Shown here: one piece after another, positions 1 to 12,250 of the stretch
How the letters are laid out: every line of letters begins with the position of its first letter
Position numbering within the stretch: the first letter of the stretch is position 1
Source: Gyrodactylus bullatarudis
Lineage: Eukaryota; Platyhelminthes; Monogenea; Gyrodactylidea; Gyrodactylidae
NCBI GenBank assembly: GCA_012064415.1
Contig: SSNU01000248.1
Location: forward strand, 62,001-126,000
Direction: 5' to 3'
DNA length: 64,000 bases
The notes under the pieces: model-generated
Databases searched by the model: none
Told to the model about the DNA's origin: nothing
What the model saw: the letters and a program-made list of their open reading frames with translations, nothing else
Program-made: the position numbers and the translations under genes

Positions 1-730
1 GGAATTTTCGATAGTCTTAAGACTATCAGGTAATCTTAAGACTAACGGAATAGTTTGATAAACTTGTTACCAGGTTTCAAGATTGACAAGATATTCAGCT
101 ATAAAATATACAGCTTGCTGATCTTGATACTCGGTAATAAGATTGGCTGACTGAAATAAATAAGGCTTCGTTAAGGCTATGAAGATTTTTTATCAAACAA
201 TCCAGTTGTGTAGGGTCTGAAATTGAGACTTCTTATACAGTGCAATGCGAAACTCATGGATTCCAGAGAATAAGACGTATCAAGTGTTGAAATTTTACGT
301 AAGGATTTTATCTCAATAGTTCGTCAAATTTGTTGCCAAGTTTCAGGAATAACTAGTTAGTGATCTCACTATAAATTTCTTCTCATCGCGTATTTTCATT
401 TGTTGATTCACGTCTATTCTTTAAATGAGGAATATATATTTGAAGGATTACTTTTTTAACCATTTAAAGCCATTTGGACCTTTTCTGATAATATGCAGAA
501 ATTCATATTTCGACATCAAACCTATTATTCTTGAAGCCTGGTAACAAGTTTTACGAGCTATTCAGCTAAAATTATATAAAATGTTTTAATTAAGTTTTCT
601 TAATCTTTGATATTATTTTCGAAAAATTCGATTCAATCAACCAAACTTATTACCGAGAATCAAGATCAGCAAACTATATTTTATAGCTGTTAATCTTGTT
701 ACCGAGTAACAATGTAACTCTGATTTCAAT
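1..730. repeat. Foldback repeat at window edge
   Basis: An inverted repeat: about 62-150 pairs with about 638-712 (shared core around CAGCTATAAAATATA and CTCGGTAATAAG), and internal pieces near 340 and 530 repeat the CCTGGTAACAAG motif. Positions 9-26 form a perfect 18-bp palindrome (GATAGTCTTAAGACTATC). No coding frame was recognised. Confidence 0.6.
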
Positions 731-1106
731 GTGAGAGAGTGATCAAAAGTTGATTTTTTAGGATCACAATAAGACAAAGATATCAGATGTCCTGAATCTG
801 ATTTTGAGAATCACCCCATAATAGTGTCAAAATAAAATTTAGATTTTTTGATATTAAGGCTAATCATATTCCTATTATTTTAGGAGAAAATATTGATGAA
901 AGAAAATTAAGTAATTTTTGTGCACGCATTCTAGCCTTTTACCAAATTTTCTAAGTAAATTACTCACAAAAAGTATGGATATTTTCGAACTAGAGCTATT
1001 CTCGATGCATTCGGTAATTCATGATTTTCCCAAAAATCTCATTTTTTCATCAAGGTAACGAAATTTAAGAAAGATTTTTTGGTAACTGATTCAAAATGTC
1101 CACTTC

Positions 1107-1589
1107 TACTGATTTTAGAAAAAAAGCTTTTTAGGAAAATTTTAGGGATATTTTAAAATTTGAGATGGCGCGATTTTTTAAATTTTTTTAATCTTTGAGT
1201 TGGAAATTTTTGTTGATTCCAAGGTCAGAGAGGAATCAAACGTCATTTTACAGGATCATCATTAGATAAAGAAAATAATTACTCTTATTCATTTTTTTGG
1301 ATAAAAAACCCTTCATTTTGAAATGATCTTGGATCACCCTAGTATATCAATTTCCAAGCAGTAAAAATGATCGAAAAATAGGGAGTAGACTTTTGCACGT
1401 GTTTTCGAAAAAATGAATAAGAATAATTAATTTCCTTGTCTAATGATGATCCTGAAAAATGACGTTTGATTCTTCTCAGACCTTGGAATCAACAAAAATT
1501 TTCAACTCAAAGTTTAAAAAAATTTAAAAATCTCGAATTTTAAAATGCCTCTAAAATTTTCCAAAAAAACTTTTTTTCTAAAATCAGTA
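1107..1589. repeat. Foldback element, about 190-bp arms
   Basis: Left arm about 1107-1298 and right arm about 1407-1589 are imperfect reverse complements over most of their length, separated by about 110 bp. The arms share TTTTTGTTGATTCCAAGGTC and the AAACGTCATTTT segment. No coding potential was seen. Confidence 0.65.
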
Positions 1590-2863
1590 AAAATCATCAA
1601 TTCCCAAATCCATCGAGAATAGCTTCATATAAAGCTAGTTAATATGAAGATGGGAATTTATGATTGTTATATAAAACTTTTCACCAATCTGACGATAAAT
1701 ATATTTTCACAATTTTTATAATCAATTTCAATTGATGATAGAATGGTTATTTTAAATCTAAGGTAGGCAGCTTATTGTATTGTTTTAATCTAGAAATTAA
1801 AATCTTTTTAATGGTCTTAAAATTAACCAAAACTAAATTGAAAAACGATATTATGCCTACTTTCAAGAGATATAATTTGAGTTTCAAGTGAGAGAGTAGT
1901 ACAGTCAATTTCAAGCATATAACTCGAGATAAATTAAACTTTTCACGGAGGTTTTGGTTTAGGTTAATTGCAAAAAGTGTAGTGGGGCTAGGAATATTTA
2001 CAAAATATGTGGGATACATAGTTTTGTTCGCATTTTTTGTAGTAGGGGTATTCTCATGAAATGTGCTACACGCCAATATGCTTTATATAAAATGTGGAAT
2101 ACACCAAAAGATATTTTTAAAAGTGAAACTGCTCTTCATATATTTTATGTAGTGTATTTTTAATAATTTCAATTTCAGTTGTGTTTTTTTTGAATATTTA
2201 TTGGATGAAAAAATTCATTCCAAATCAACTATTTCAAAAATTTTGTAAAACTTTTCTTTTCTCTCCAGGCTACAAAAAATGCGAAAAAAACGATGCATCC
2301 CACATTAAGTACAAATCTATCCCACATATTTTGTAAATTTTCCTAGCCCCACTACACTTTTTGCAATTAACCCTTTTGGTTTATACCTCTCTGTCCCAAA
2401 ATTCCAACTAATCAACGTTGAGCACTCATTAGCCAATAAGGAATAAGCAGTTTTTCACTGTAACATTTTTTGACAGATGGTTATGATTCATGACGTAATG
2501 TACTGAGAAAATCTTCACAAATTAAGAATGTTATTTTAACCTCTGACTTAAAACATCAAGGGGAGATGTTTTACTTCTTCAAACAGTAAGATTATATATT
2601 CGAATTCTTAATAAAATTTCTGTGAAATTCATAGATCTCCACAACCTCATATTAATTAGATTTATATTCAACACACTTTTGCCAAGAAAAATAATTAAAG
2701 AAAAGCAGTCCTCAACTCTGTAAGTCGCTAAAGGATTTGAATCTCTGAGTAGAAGAAATTCAATGATAGTCGAGTTTATCATGCAAAATTCAATGTCTTG
2801 AGAGATTTTCCATCATAATAAGCTAGAGTAAATTCATGTGAACTAGAAAGAGATGTCCTTTTT

Positions 2864-3270
2864 CTAGGGAAATTCTAAAGTTTCCGCTTGTTTATTTAAG
2901 TAATTCTCACAGTCAATGATTGTAAATCTAAATAGAGAGACAAAAAAAGCATACAACAAGAGAACTTGAATTTCCATGTTAACTAATACAGAGTAATAAA
3001 ATAATAAATCTTGAAAGTTAACTTTACAACATAAAGGGATAAAAAAACTTTTTATCAACAACTACAATTTTTTGAGACATTAATTGCCTAATTTCCTCGA
3101 AGATATTCTGAGGGTGCTGACTAATGGTCATGCTGGGGGTTAGAACGACGAAGTTGTTTAGGTGAATAAAAGCTTTTATTTTCATCGGCTCTCTTCAGAC
3201 CTTACACCGACTTAGAAGTTATACATAATACAAGAGCATAATATAGAGCATTTTCGTGGTTTCATTTTTT
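2864..3270 (-). mobile_element. LTR end plus gag-start fragment
   Basis: On the minus strand an LTR-like stretch (about 3140-3240) contains a TCTGAAGAGA-type start, an AATAAAAG signal and a leader. It is followed by an ATG at about 3132 whose frame reads MTISQHPQNIFEEIRQ. The N-I-[LF]-[DE]-E-[VI]-R-Q motif recurs after similar leaders at 6893 (+) and about 50150 (-). The frame soon decays. I infer a truncated LTR retrotransposon. Confidence 0.45.
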
Positions 3271-3458
3271 CAATTATTGCGATAGCTAAGAGAAATTGAT
3301 TTGGTGTAAATTAATTTTTGGGAAATTGGAAATTCTTGAAACACTTCCAATTGATAAAAAACCGAAAGACTTTTGAGTTCTATAAGTTTATCGTTTGGGC
3401 ATTGATCAAACTTGTAACATAACGAAATACTACTGAAGTTTGTCCATTTAATTTCCAA
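3270..3458 (-). pseudogene. Inverted partial copy of the 3460-3849 ORF
   Basis: The minus frame contains FDQCPNDKLIELK, which resembles FECRNDKLNDFK of the plus-strand ORF that begins next to it. The two copies lie head to head. It looks like one arm of an inverted duplication of a repeat-borne coding module. No function can be given. Confidence 0.35.
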
Positions 3459-3459
3459 T

Positions 3460-3849
3460 TTGAAGATAAATCAGAACCATCTGAACAATCAAATCTCATT
3501 TACAACTTCCAAACTACATTGGATGAAAGAACACCTCTACAGAAAGTGTTCCACAATTAAAAAGCACCTAGAAAAATGTGGCTGTCATGCAAGTGAAGAA
3601 AATTTCAAAATTTTATTCGAATGCCGAAACGATAAACTTAACGACTTCAAAATCCGGGAGAAATTTCTAATTATGAAAGAAGATCATTATCGTTTAGGAG
3701 TTGAATTTCGAGTTTTTGATCATTATCACTTCTTGGAAATTTATGAAATTTCGACAAATCGAAATCCCTCGATGGTGGATCTTACGAAAAATTCTTGGCG
3801 ATATTTGGCTTTCTTGAACAATTTTATAGGGTTATTAGATTTAGGATAA
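3460..3849 (+). CDS. Repeat-borne ORF of unknown function
   Basis: Open frame of 130 codons ending in TAA. The codon at 3460 is TTG, so translation would begin at the in-frame ATG near 3522 or be supplied by an upstream exon. The product would be small, basic and Cys/His-containing (KCGCH, FECRNDKL, DHYHFLEIYE). The family was not recognised. Broken copies of its second half occur at about 9320-9440, 16620-16745 and 63310-63390, each next to foldback arms, so it belongs to a dispersed element. This is the only copy here without internal stops. It may still be non-functional. Confidence 0.4.
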   Translation: MKINQNHLNNQISFTTSKLHWMKEHLYRKCSTIKKHLEKCGCHASEENFKILFECRNDKLNDFKIREKFLIMKEDHYRLGVEFRVFDHYHFLEIYEISTNRNPSMVDLTKNSWRYLAFLNNFIGLLDLG

Positions 3850-4168
3850 ATATAACTTCTCATCCTACATATATAGGATATTAAATTGTAAATATTGAAT
3901 CATATTTTCTTATCTCAACAATCAATATCATATATTTATCAGAACAATCAGTTATAAAGAAATCTGAGTGTACAATCGAATAAGCTGAATGGCTTTAAGA
4001 ATTGCTTTTACATCAAATATGATTGGAGATTAGGAGTCTTTTCAGATCTGGACCAATAGGAGTGAAGATAATGATGATATAAGATTTGTAGAGAGAATTT
4101 AATAATCATTGTCAATATTGTCAGGTCTTGAAAAGGTTTTTAAAAAAAGAATCCTGATTGAATCTAGA

Positions 4169-4585
4169 TTAACCCTTCATGTCTCATTGTTCCACCGGTG
4201 GAACACAACTCTTTCTCGAGCGATAATTTCAACTGAAAGATACCTAAAAGATGCCTCTCATCAGAAAGTAAATTTATTAAGCTACAAAATTATGTATAAT
4301 TCATAAAGATAGCTTTTCGCTGATGCACGCCATAGTAACTTGTAGAAGGGTGATTTTTTTAAAATGTTGTCAAATATTTGTAAAATATTTAGAACGTTTT
4401 TTTGAAAACCTATTTGCTGAGACCTTATGGTAAAACAATAGCCGTAGATTTCAAACATACAATCGACTGCTCGATATCTCTTATAGTTTAGAAGATAACT
4501 GGTTCTAGAGCCAAAAAATTCCACTTCTAACCTCTACTATCTCTGAAATCGGTTTCCAAAAAGGAATTTGGGACATGAAGGATTA
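4169..4585. mobile_element. piggyBac-type MITE
   Basis: Begins TTAA followed by CCCTTCATGTCTC and ends GGGACATGAAGG, which together give short terminal inverted repeats of the piggyBac kind next to a TTAA target. An 18-bp palindrome, TGTTCCACCGGTGGAACA, lies just inside (4189-4206). A related copy starts at 53290 and a piece lies near 15440. No transposase is encoded. Confidence 0.55.
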
Positions 4586-5109
4586 CATTGTATCCTGTTT
4601 AGACCAGAATTAAATGAAAACATAACTCTAATTTTCCATGTTAACTCTCTCGAATCTTTATCATCGGTCGAATTTATTCTCTGATATTCAAAAATCTTTT
4701 CAAAACTATAAAATAATGATCTTACAATTGGACAATAAAGTATGCTATTTATTATTTCTATAACTGTATTATTATTGAATAAAAAATAATAATAAAATTT
4801 TCAATTGTTTATCCTAAAAAAATAAGAGATAGATGGAAATAAAAAGTAAGTTTTAAAATAAACTCCTGTGATTATGGAGGAGGGAAGAAAGGATGGAGGC
4901 TGGCTTAAAAAAAGGAAAGCTGGAAGAATTCTCTTCCATCTATCTCTAATAATTTGTCTTGTGAGAGAAATTAACTTTTCATTAAAGAAATTCCTATAAT
5001 TCATCAACCCTTTAATGAAATTCAAGAAATATCAATAATAATCAGGGTTGTCGAAGATATGCTAAAATTTTTGGAATATATTCTTTCAAAATATTCCTAA
5101 GCCAAGAAA

Positions 5110-5650
5110 AAATAAGCTGCATCAGATATGAAGCTAATTGACATGGAGATAATATTTTTTCATTTTTATCAGCAGTTAAGTGATGATATTTGGAATCAAC
5201 ATTAGACCAACATTAGAATTAGAATAGAGATAGCGAAGATCTTACTGTTTCAGAGAAAAAGTTAAACTTCTAGATTTTGGATAATTTGCCTTCGTGATGA
5301 TCGAAAAATTCAAACGGTTCGATTTCCCACAGTAATGACGAACTTCAGTGAACTTTTGCGGGTGAATTCGAATGCTTCGTCTCATGTTGATCCAAATTTC
5401 ATCACTTAACTGCTTCGAATTATCGAAATCGATAAAAAATATAGCTCAAATGTTGAAAAAGTGGAAATTTGGTGCATTTTCGAAATCCAAAATTTGGCCT
5501 AATTTTGGTCAGATTGAATTTCTTTTGAATATCAACAACTTATTGGCTCATCCCATTTGGAATTCAAAAATTTATTTTTTCCTGTGAATCCGGAGAAAAA
5601 TATTGAGTTTTTTGTAAAAATAGTAAATTCTCATCTTTATCATCAATTAG
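5110..5650. repeat. Foldback family 2, loop and right arm
   Basis: About 5245-5650 matches the loop and right arm of the near-perfect element at 59733-60591, and a remnant of the left arm is seen at about 5115-5200. The two short ORFs that can be read here lie in the repeat and are not credible genes. Confidence 0.6.
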
Positions 5651-5651
5651 G

Positions 5652-5945
5652 TTTATATTCATTTGTTTTCGAATTATTCGATGTCAAAGTCAAAAATTCA
5701 TGTAAATTCTATGATAAATTCAAACTTTGTTCATGTTTTTATCCCAGCCTCAGTCCTGATCGAAAATATCATTTTTTATTTTACGGAAAGGTGAGCTCAG
5801 ATTAAGACACACCTATTGTTAGGCTTGAATTTTTCCTAGCAGGGCTGAGGCTGGGAGAAAAACATGAACAAAGTTTGAATTTATCGTAGAATTTACATGA
5901 ATCTTTTACTTTGACATCGAATAACTCAAAAACAAATGAATATAC
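5652..5945. repeat. Inverted repeat, about 105-bp arms
   Basis: Arms about 5652-5758 and 5838-5945 are close reverse complements (shared AAACTTTGTTCATGTTTTT and CCCAGCCTCAG segments) with a loop of about 80 bp. It abuts the foldback fragment to its left. Confidence 0.7.
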
Positions 5946-6548
5946 ACCAAAAAGGTAATTGGAAAAGTTGTACAGAATTTAATTTTGTATGATGTAACTT
6001 AAATTGCCTCAAAAATTAGGACAAAAGAATCATGGGTATCGAAAAGGTTGCAGGTCGGGTTTTTGGTTTAAGTTGAGTAGCTCGAAAAATACACGTAAAA
6101 ATTTTCTTAAGATTTGGATTTCAACTGAACTCAACATGCTCTACAAGATGTATTTGGTTATATTCACTCGGAAATTTTTTTTGCAATTTTGTTATATTGT
6201 GATATCTTTCCACATAAAAAAAACAGAAGGAGAAATCTTTTCAATAGTTGTGGATTCCTTCGATGTTTCTGCAATTCGTTTGAAATTTTGGGTTCTAAAT
6301 TCAGCCATTGATAAGTTTCCGTTTGCTCTATTATATATTCAAGAATAATCGGTCTTTCAAAAGCAAGTATTCTTTTAATTTCTTACTTGTAAATGCTTTA
6401 TATCAGTTCAATCATTTTCGAATTTATTTTCATTATTTGCAACTCAGTATTATTGATTGAGAATGAAAAAATTTGAAATCAGAATGAAAAATGTTAAATA
6501 AATCCCCCCCATTCCCCCTCATTACTTCTCTAGGCTCTTTGCTAATAA

Positions 6549-6975
6549 GAATGAATATTTTTTATTGTTAGATTCTAAACTCATGTGGAAGGTTAGAGAT
6601 AAAAGAGAAAGGAAAAACTGCTCAACAACCAAAAGAAAACGAAAAAGGTACAGTGGGCAGTTACAAATTGACAACTTTCTCAAAAGGCAAAAGTAATTAG
6701 CAGATCAAGAGATGAATTTCACAGCAAGCTCTCCACCCTTCTGAAAGAAGTTGCGAAGCCAAAATGAACCAATGGAAGGTCCCAAATAGAGCATTGTAAT
6801 AGTATTTATATGTTAACCGGGGTAGAGTCTGAAGAGACCCGGCGAAATACAACGTTTATCACTCAAATTTACGCTTGTTGTTCTCTAACCTTCCACATGA
6901 GTTTAGAATCTAACAATAATATTCTTGATGAGGTTCGACAATATTATCGTACAAATGAATATTTTTTAGTTTAGA
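6549..6975 (+). mobile_element. LTR/gag-start fragments in inverted orientation
   Basis: The segment around 6570-6598 (ATTCTAAACTCATGTGGAAGG) is the reverse complement of 6881-6909. On the plus strand, 6820-6890 carries an LTR-like GTCTGAAGAGA motif and a leader. An ATG at 6893 then opens a frame reading MSLESNNNILDEVRQYY, the same gag-like start motif as elsewhere in the window. Both frames break soon after. Confidence 0.45.
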
Positions 6976-7060
6976 TTGAAAAATACTGAAATCAGAATTC
7001 ATAACTGTGAAAAAGGTAGAATAGCTTGATGTTTATTGTGTTATTCAGAAAAATACTCAC

Positions 7061-9883
7061 AATTCAAGGATTAGAAAGATGGAATTTTTCATCGAATAGA
7101 CATCATAGAGTTGAATAAGCTTGGGATGTCTGAGAATCTTCATAATTTTCACTTCATTCATGACATCAACTCGATCATTTTCTGCTTTTAGTATAATTTT
7201 CTTGCAAGCAAAATACATCCCAGTTCCAAGGTCTTGACACTTGTTAACTTCGCCAAATTTTCCGCTAGAATTGAAATTATTCATCATCAAAAAATAAATA
7301 AATTTTTCCAAAAAACTATTTTGAGCAGAATTAATTTTATACTGAGTAGATTCCAAAACCTGACTGGACTGTCTGCAATTATTATGGATAAAGTTAATGA
7401 TCTATGATTCTTACAAAAAACTCAATCTATCCATAAAAAGCTCGGTTACGTTCTTCGTTTTCTGAGGTCCACTTTTAAAAATTTTTAGATCACAGTTCAA
7501 GAAAAATGTGATATTTGCGTCGATTCCTAGTTTAAAATGTCAATTCGTCTTTTAAAGTTAGTATTTTTTAATACAAAATGTAGCATTATTGATTTTCCTA
7601 TTTAATCTTGATCTGGGAGAAAATTTTTAATCAAAAAATCGAATTTGACCAAGATTCTTTGGAATCTAGATCATGAGGCCCACTTTCACGATATTAGCTT
7701 GAGCTATACAAATTGTATAATACAATATACTATGTAAAATATAGAATCATATTTTCTAAAACGTAATCCTACTGGGGGAAGAGAGTAGAAACAGAAGAAG
7801 TGGATAGGGAAAAACCATGCTTCAATCTCATTGGTTGATAGGATACTCGAATATTATTGGTCAATGAAATTGGAGCAGAGAGGTATAAATAAAAGATTAT
7901 TTTTTTGCGTAGAGTTATCTCGAGGAGTTAGCTATGCAACTCACTGTATATAGTACACATTTCTGGTACCATTAAAACTATCAGATAATTATAATTCAAG
8001 AAAGTTTAACTGATTTTTAGCTAATCTTATTACTACACCTGAAGAGTTTTTTCACAAAATTCTCAACTTTTTCATCTAGAAATCAACTTTATGAAGAGAA
8101 AATTTCGAAAAATCAAATTAAAGGCATATTTTAAACCTTGATTTAGCATATTTTCAAAGAGTGAAAATCATTCTCCATTATTTTATTGCCCATTTAATCC
8201 CACAATATCCCACGGACATGATAAAACAACGAATTTCACCATGAAGACCTTCTTGATGAAAGATTACTATTACTACTTGAAGATAAAACTTAAGAAATTC
8301 ATTAAATAACCAAGATATTCCAGATTTTAGTGATTATGTATAATTTCATTTTAAAAATTCTGGATTTTTAAAATTGAATGACATAACGGTGAGGCATTTT
8401 CGACACACACAGCTTAAATAAAAAATAATGCTTAGAATTAAGTACTAATATAATATGAAGTTAAAAATGTCACCCTACCCTAGTGTATAACTGTACCATA
8501 GTATAGAGTAGAGATTGATTTTGCAAATTTTCGATTTCTAGCCTGGATCAGAATTGAAATGGTCTCTTTAGGAGAAATCGAATGATGTATAAAACATATG
8601 GTCTGAAATATATTTATGAACTGGTTGCAATAGAAACAAGGATCTTGTATTAATCTTGATTTAAGCCATTTTTCTCATGATGGAAGCTGAAATATTTTTC
8701 TCCTAATCATTTTCAATTTAGTATAAGTGAAATAAGTCTTACGGATCAATTATTTCTATCAAAAACCTGTAAATCTTCCATGACTACTTGAAAGTAATGA
8801 GATCAAATTTGAAAGACAAATTTGATATGACAAGAAATGTAACTTTGACACTATCACTGCGACTTTAATAGAAAATAATTTTGGATAAAGATTTAAATAG
8901 TTCGAACTAAGAATTCTTTTGGAACCACATTTTCAACCAGGGAAAATTAAATTGAGCATATTAGAATTGAAAAATCTATCCCTAGTATAGAGTAACAAGA
9001 TTAATACTTAAACATAAAGCTAATTGATATGAAGTTGTGAATCTATGATTTTTACAGAAATCTCAATTTTTTCATCAAGAATTCTAAATTTATGAAGATT
9101 TTCTGGAATCCTACTCATGTGGCCCACTTTTACCATTCAGAGAAAAAAATTATTTTTATGCAATATATGGCCATTTTCAAATTCCGATCTGGCGCCAAAA
9201 TACCATTTTTTCGAATTCTTTCAATTTTTTATTGATTTCAAAGTGGGAGGCTAATCGAAAGAGTTTTTTCATGATCAAAATTAGACAAGAAAATCAATTC
9301 AACTGAATTTGATCTTATGCATAGGCTTATTATCGTTTGGGAGCGGAATTTCGATTTTTTGATCATTTTCACTACTTGAAAATCAATGAGATTTCGATAA
9401 TTCAAAATCTCTCGAAAATGGGGTAACTGTCGATATCTTGACAGTGCTAGTCAGCCTTATTATCTAATCTTGATCTTGAAAAAACTCTTTCGATCAGCCT
9501 CCCACTTTCAAATCAATAAAAATTTCAGCTCAAAGTTCGAAAAAATGGAATTTTCGCGCCAAATGTGAATTTGAAAAATGACCATATTCTTCATAAAAAT
9601 AATTATTCATATCAATCAACTTTATATGAGAACTTATGTTCATACTATAGCAATACTTACCTGCCCAAATGCTCTCCAATTTCATAATCCAGTTCAACAT
9701 TTCTATCTTGGTGTATTTGAATGTCCCTCTTGTAGAAATTTGGATCAACATCTTCGTCTTTAAGGATTCAAATGAAAATTAATAGACATCTTTTTGAAAA
9801 AGAAAAAACAACCAGCCCTCTTGCTTACCATGATTTGGGGATGAGCGGAAACTTTTAAGGCGGAAATTCTTCAGTTTCAACAT
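7061..9883 (-). CDS. MLCK-like protein kinase, 5' part
   Basis: Exons 9829-9883, 9661-9757 and 7061-7264 join in frame to about 118 codons. The first gives a short start (MLKLKNFRLK...), the second KRDIQIHQDRNVELDYEIGE, and the third the kinase N-lobe: glycine loop LGSGKFGEV at the exon 2/3 join, invariant Lys in FACKKI, a Glu in the following helix (MNEVKIMKILRHPKL) and the hinge approach FLILE. The layout matches myosin light chain kinase/twitchin-type kinases (Ca-calmodulin-regulated family), but with only about 50 residues before the domain. Donors are GTAAGC, GTAAGT and GTGAGT; introns are 71 and 2396 nt, the second holding a foldback element. The catalytic loop and DFG exons were not found at lower coordinates, so the gene either continues outside the window or is broken. 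Confidence 0.7.
9020..9640. repeat. Foldback family 1 with ORF remnant in its loop
   Basis: The left arm (about 9020-9300) and shorter right arm (about 9450-9640) share the GGCGCCAAAA(T)CCATTTTTTCGAA core. Between them, about 9320-9440, a frame reads YYRLGAEFRFFDHFHYLK and then stops. This is a decayed copy of the ORF at 3460-3849. It lies in the second intron of the kinase gene. Confidence 0.6.
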
Positions 9884-11700
9884 CTGTTCAACTAGTTTGT
9901 GTCAGGAAAGTTTGTGTGAAATTAGGACTACTGATCAACATCAGATTTCATTAATTCAGTAAGGGAGAAATTAATTAAAACATCACCAATTGTAAGTTAA
10001 TCCATAGTTTTGATTTTTGTCTTGTGTCAGGCTGCTGCTCCATCGTCTGATTAGTTAGTTATTGTAGAGAATAAGGAAAGAGAAAAAAGAAAACAACTTA
10101 ACATTTTATATAAACACAGGGAAGAAGACTACGAGAAATAAGGACAAAAGCAATGAGATAAGTCCAACACACAACCAAACACACAAGGAATTCATCTATT
10201 TTACTATATTGCCAACATATTCCCTATAATAACATAGATAACATTGTAGAAATAGTATATTTGCTATATTCAGAGAGAGAGGTGTGCATTATCTATCTGT
10301 ACAATGCTTGGTTAAGTGAATAAACCCCTCTTTAATTTATATTCTGGTATGTATATAAAATCTAAACCATGTCAAGTATAATGTAGATAGTAGTTATATA
10401 TGTATATGTGTGTAGAATATGAAAATAAATTTAGTCTGGCATTGATAATAGCGACCTAGGAAGTGAAGTATGATTTGTGCAGGAGAGAATTTAACCAGAT
10501 TAGACATTGAAATCAATTTCTATTTGTTCTGATGGGAATCGGCCAATGAGATTACGAGATGCTAGTTGAATGACCAAAGTGTAACATGATCAGGGTTATT
10601 ATTATAACATGTTTTCCTAAAATTTGTTCAGGATTTAATATGTTACTTGAAAATGAAAGAAATGACTTGATTTTGAATTCTACCTTGGCTAGAAAAATGG
10701 CATTCCTTGAGTGAAAATTAGCAATTGAAAATCTGCATACTAAGTACACTTATTCCTCATCGATAGAACATAGACTTGGACCATTGATTATGAGATCTAA
10801 TTCAATATAGGTATTTGTTCTACTTTAAGGTTAGGCTGTGACAGATTTAGATTTGTAAATAAACTTAATCGTTTTGCAGAAAGGTTTCCTAATCAAAATT
10901 TAATAATAATTACTTTGAAGTAGTCATATCAATTCCTTTTGATTTTATTTGGAGTTCCTGTTCAAAAAATTAATTCAAATTAGAATGAAATTCTAATGAA
11001 AAGATTTAATGCCATCACCTACTAAGAGGGGCCTCATTATCTCAGCCATGAGGACCATTATCTGCAGAAGGAGTGGATTTGTTTTTTACAAACTGGAGGT
11101 AACACACAGTGTAATTAATTCATAGAACAATTAAGATCAAAAAATTCTCTCAAATTGATCGATTTCTCATATGAATCGCGTGATATAATTCAGAAAAGCT
11201 TTTTAAGGTAAAGATTAATAGGAATATTCATTTTATTTGTATGAAACAGTAAAATTTATGTTCTAGAGTTCATGTACCCTAAGAATGAATGACAGGATCT
11301 ATGGATTGTCACAGTTTGAATTCTCTTTTTCCAATTTTGCCTTGTAGAGAACCTGGTAAATAGTCGATCTGTGAAAAAAATTTAGATTAACAGAAGATAA
11401 TAACATGCAGCCTGAATTTCTAATTTCTCCGTTTTATACAAAAGCCACTTGGTTCCACTATTCCTTAAACTCTCTTGGTTATTGACTTTAATTGATTTCA
11501 GCTTGAAATTATCTTTCTTATTATGGGCCAAGCTTTTCGATGATCTATCTCTAACGAAAATTCCAAGTTAGATCTTTATAATAAGTTCTACTGAGTACTT
11601 AATCAGAATCCGAATGGTATACTATTCATTGGTCTTAAGTATTTATGGACTTTTCCCAGTGAAATATATTACACTGGTGGGAGTGGGGTCGAACAAACTT
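9884..11700. other. Intergenic region without recognised gene
   Basis: AT-rich sequence upstream of the kinase start. A minus frame at 10552-10749 exists, but it has no recognisable motif and a base composition like its surroundings. I see no RNA gene or intact element here. Confidence 0.5.
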
Positions 11701-12250
11701 GATCAGGTAAAACTTATTAAGAATTAAATTTTATGCTGATATATATAAATGATAAAATTTTCTTTCGAATGGTGCCCTTTTCGTTAGCGTAGTCATAGTT
11801 AGCGTTTGGAAGTTATTAAGCTTTTTCTAAATCAGCATTTTAAGGAATTTTCATTTCTGAATTCTTATTGATGTAACTAATTGTGAATCAATTCAATTAG
11901 TTACATTTTTATTGAGATTGTAAACATTCCTCATTTAGGCTTATTCATAAATGAAAAAAATCAAATTTTTTATCAAGATTGTCAAGCTTAATCAAAAATA
12001 AAAAAAATATTCCCATGAGGGGTTTTTTCTCTCGAACTATTACATCATTGGTGTATTTCCCAATCAATCATACCATTTGAGTCTTAAAGATTAAATTAGT
12101 TTTAGACAGAATCAAAAACTAAACATGAATGCTAGAGTATTTGTATGTGAAAACGACAAAGAAAAATATTGATTTATTTGTGGCTACTATTTTGGTAACA
12201 ATAAAAGTAACTCATAAATCCTGATCTGCAAAGAATGATTTCGGATTACT

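Noticed and set aside
1747..2076. 109-codon minus-strand frame
   Set aside because: Low-complexity, AT-driven composition, no motif, and part of it (FVNIP...NANKT region) recurs inverted near 2260-2370, so it is repeat sequence.
4109..4524. Two overlapping frames on opposite strands
   Set aside because: They lie inside the piggyBac-type MITE and have no recognisable protein features.
5372..6348. Three plus-strand frames of 71-114 codons
   Set aside because: The first two fall in foldback repeats; the third starts at TTG, is Phe/Lys/Ile-rich and shows no family motif.
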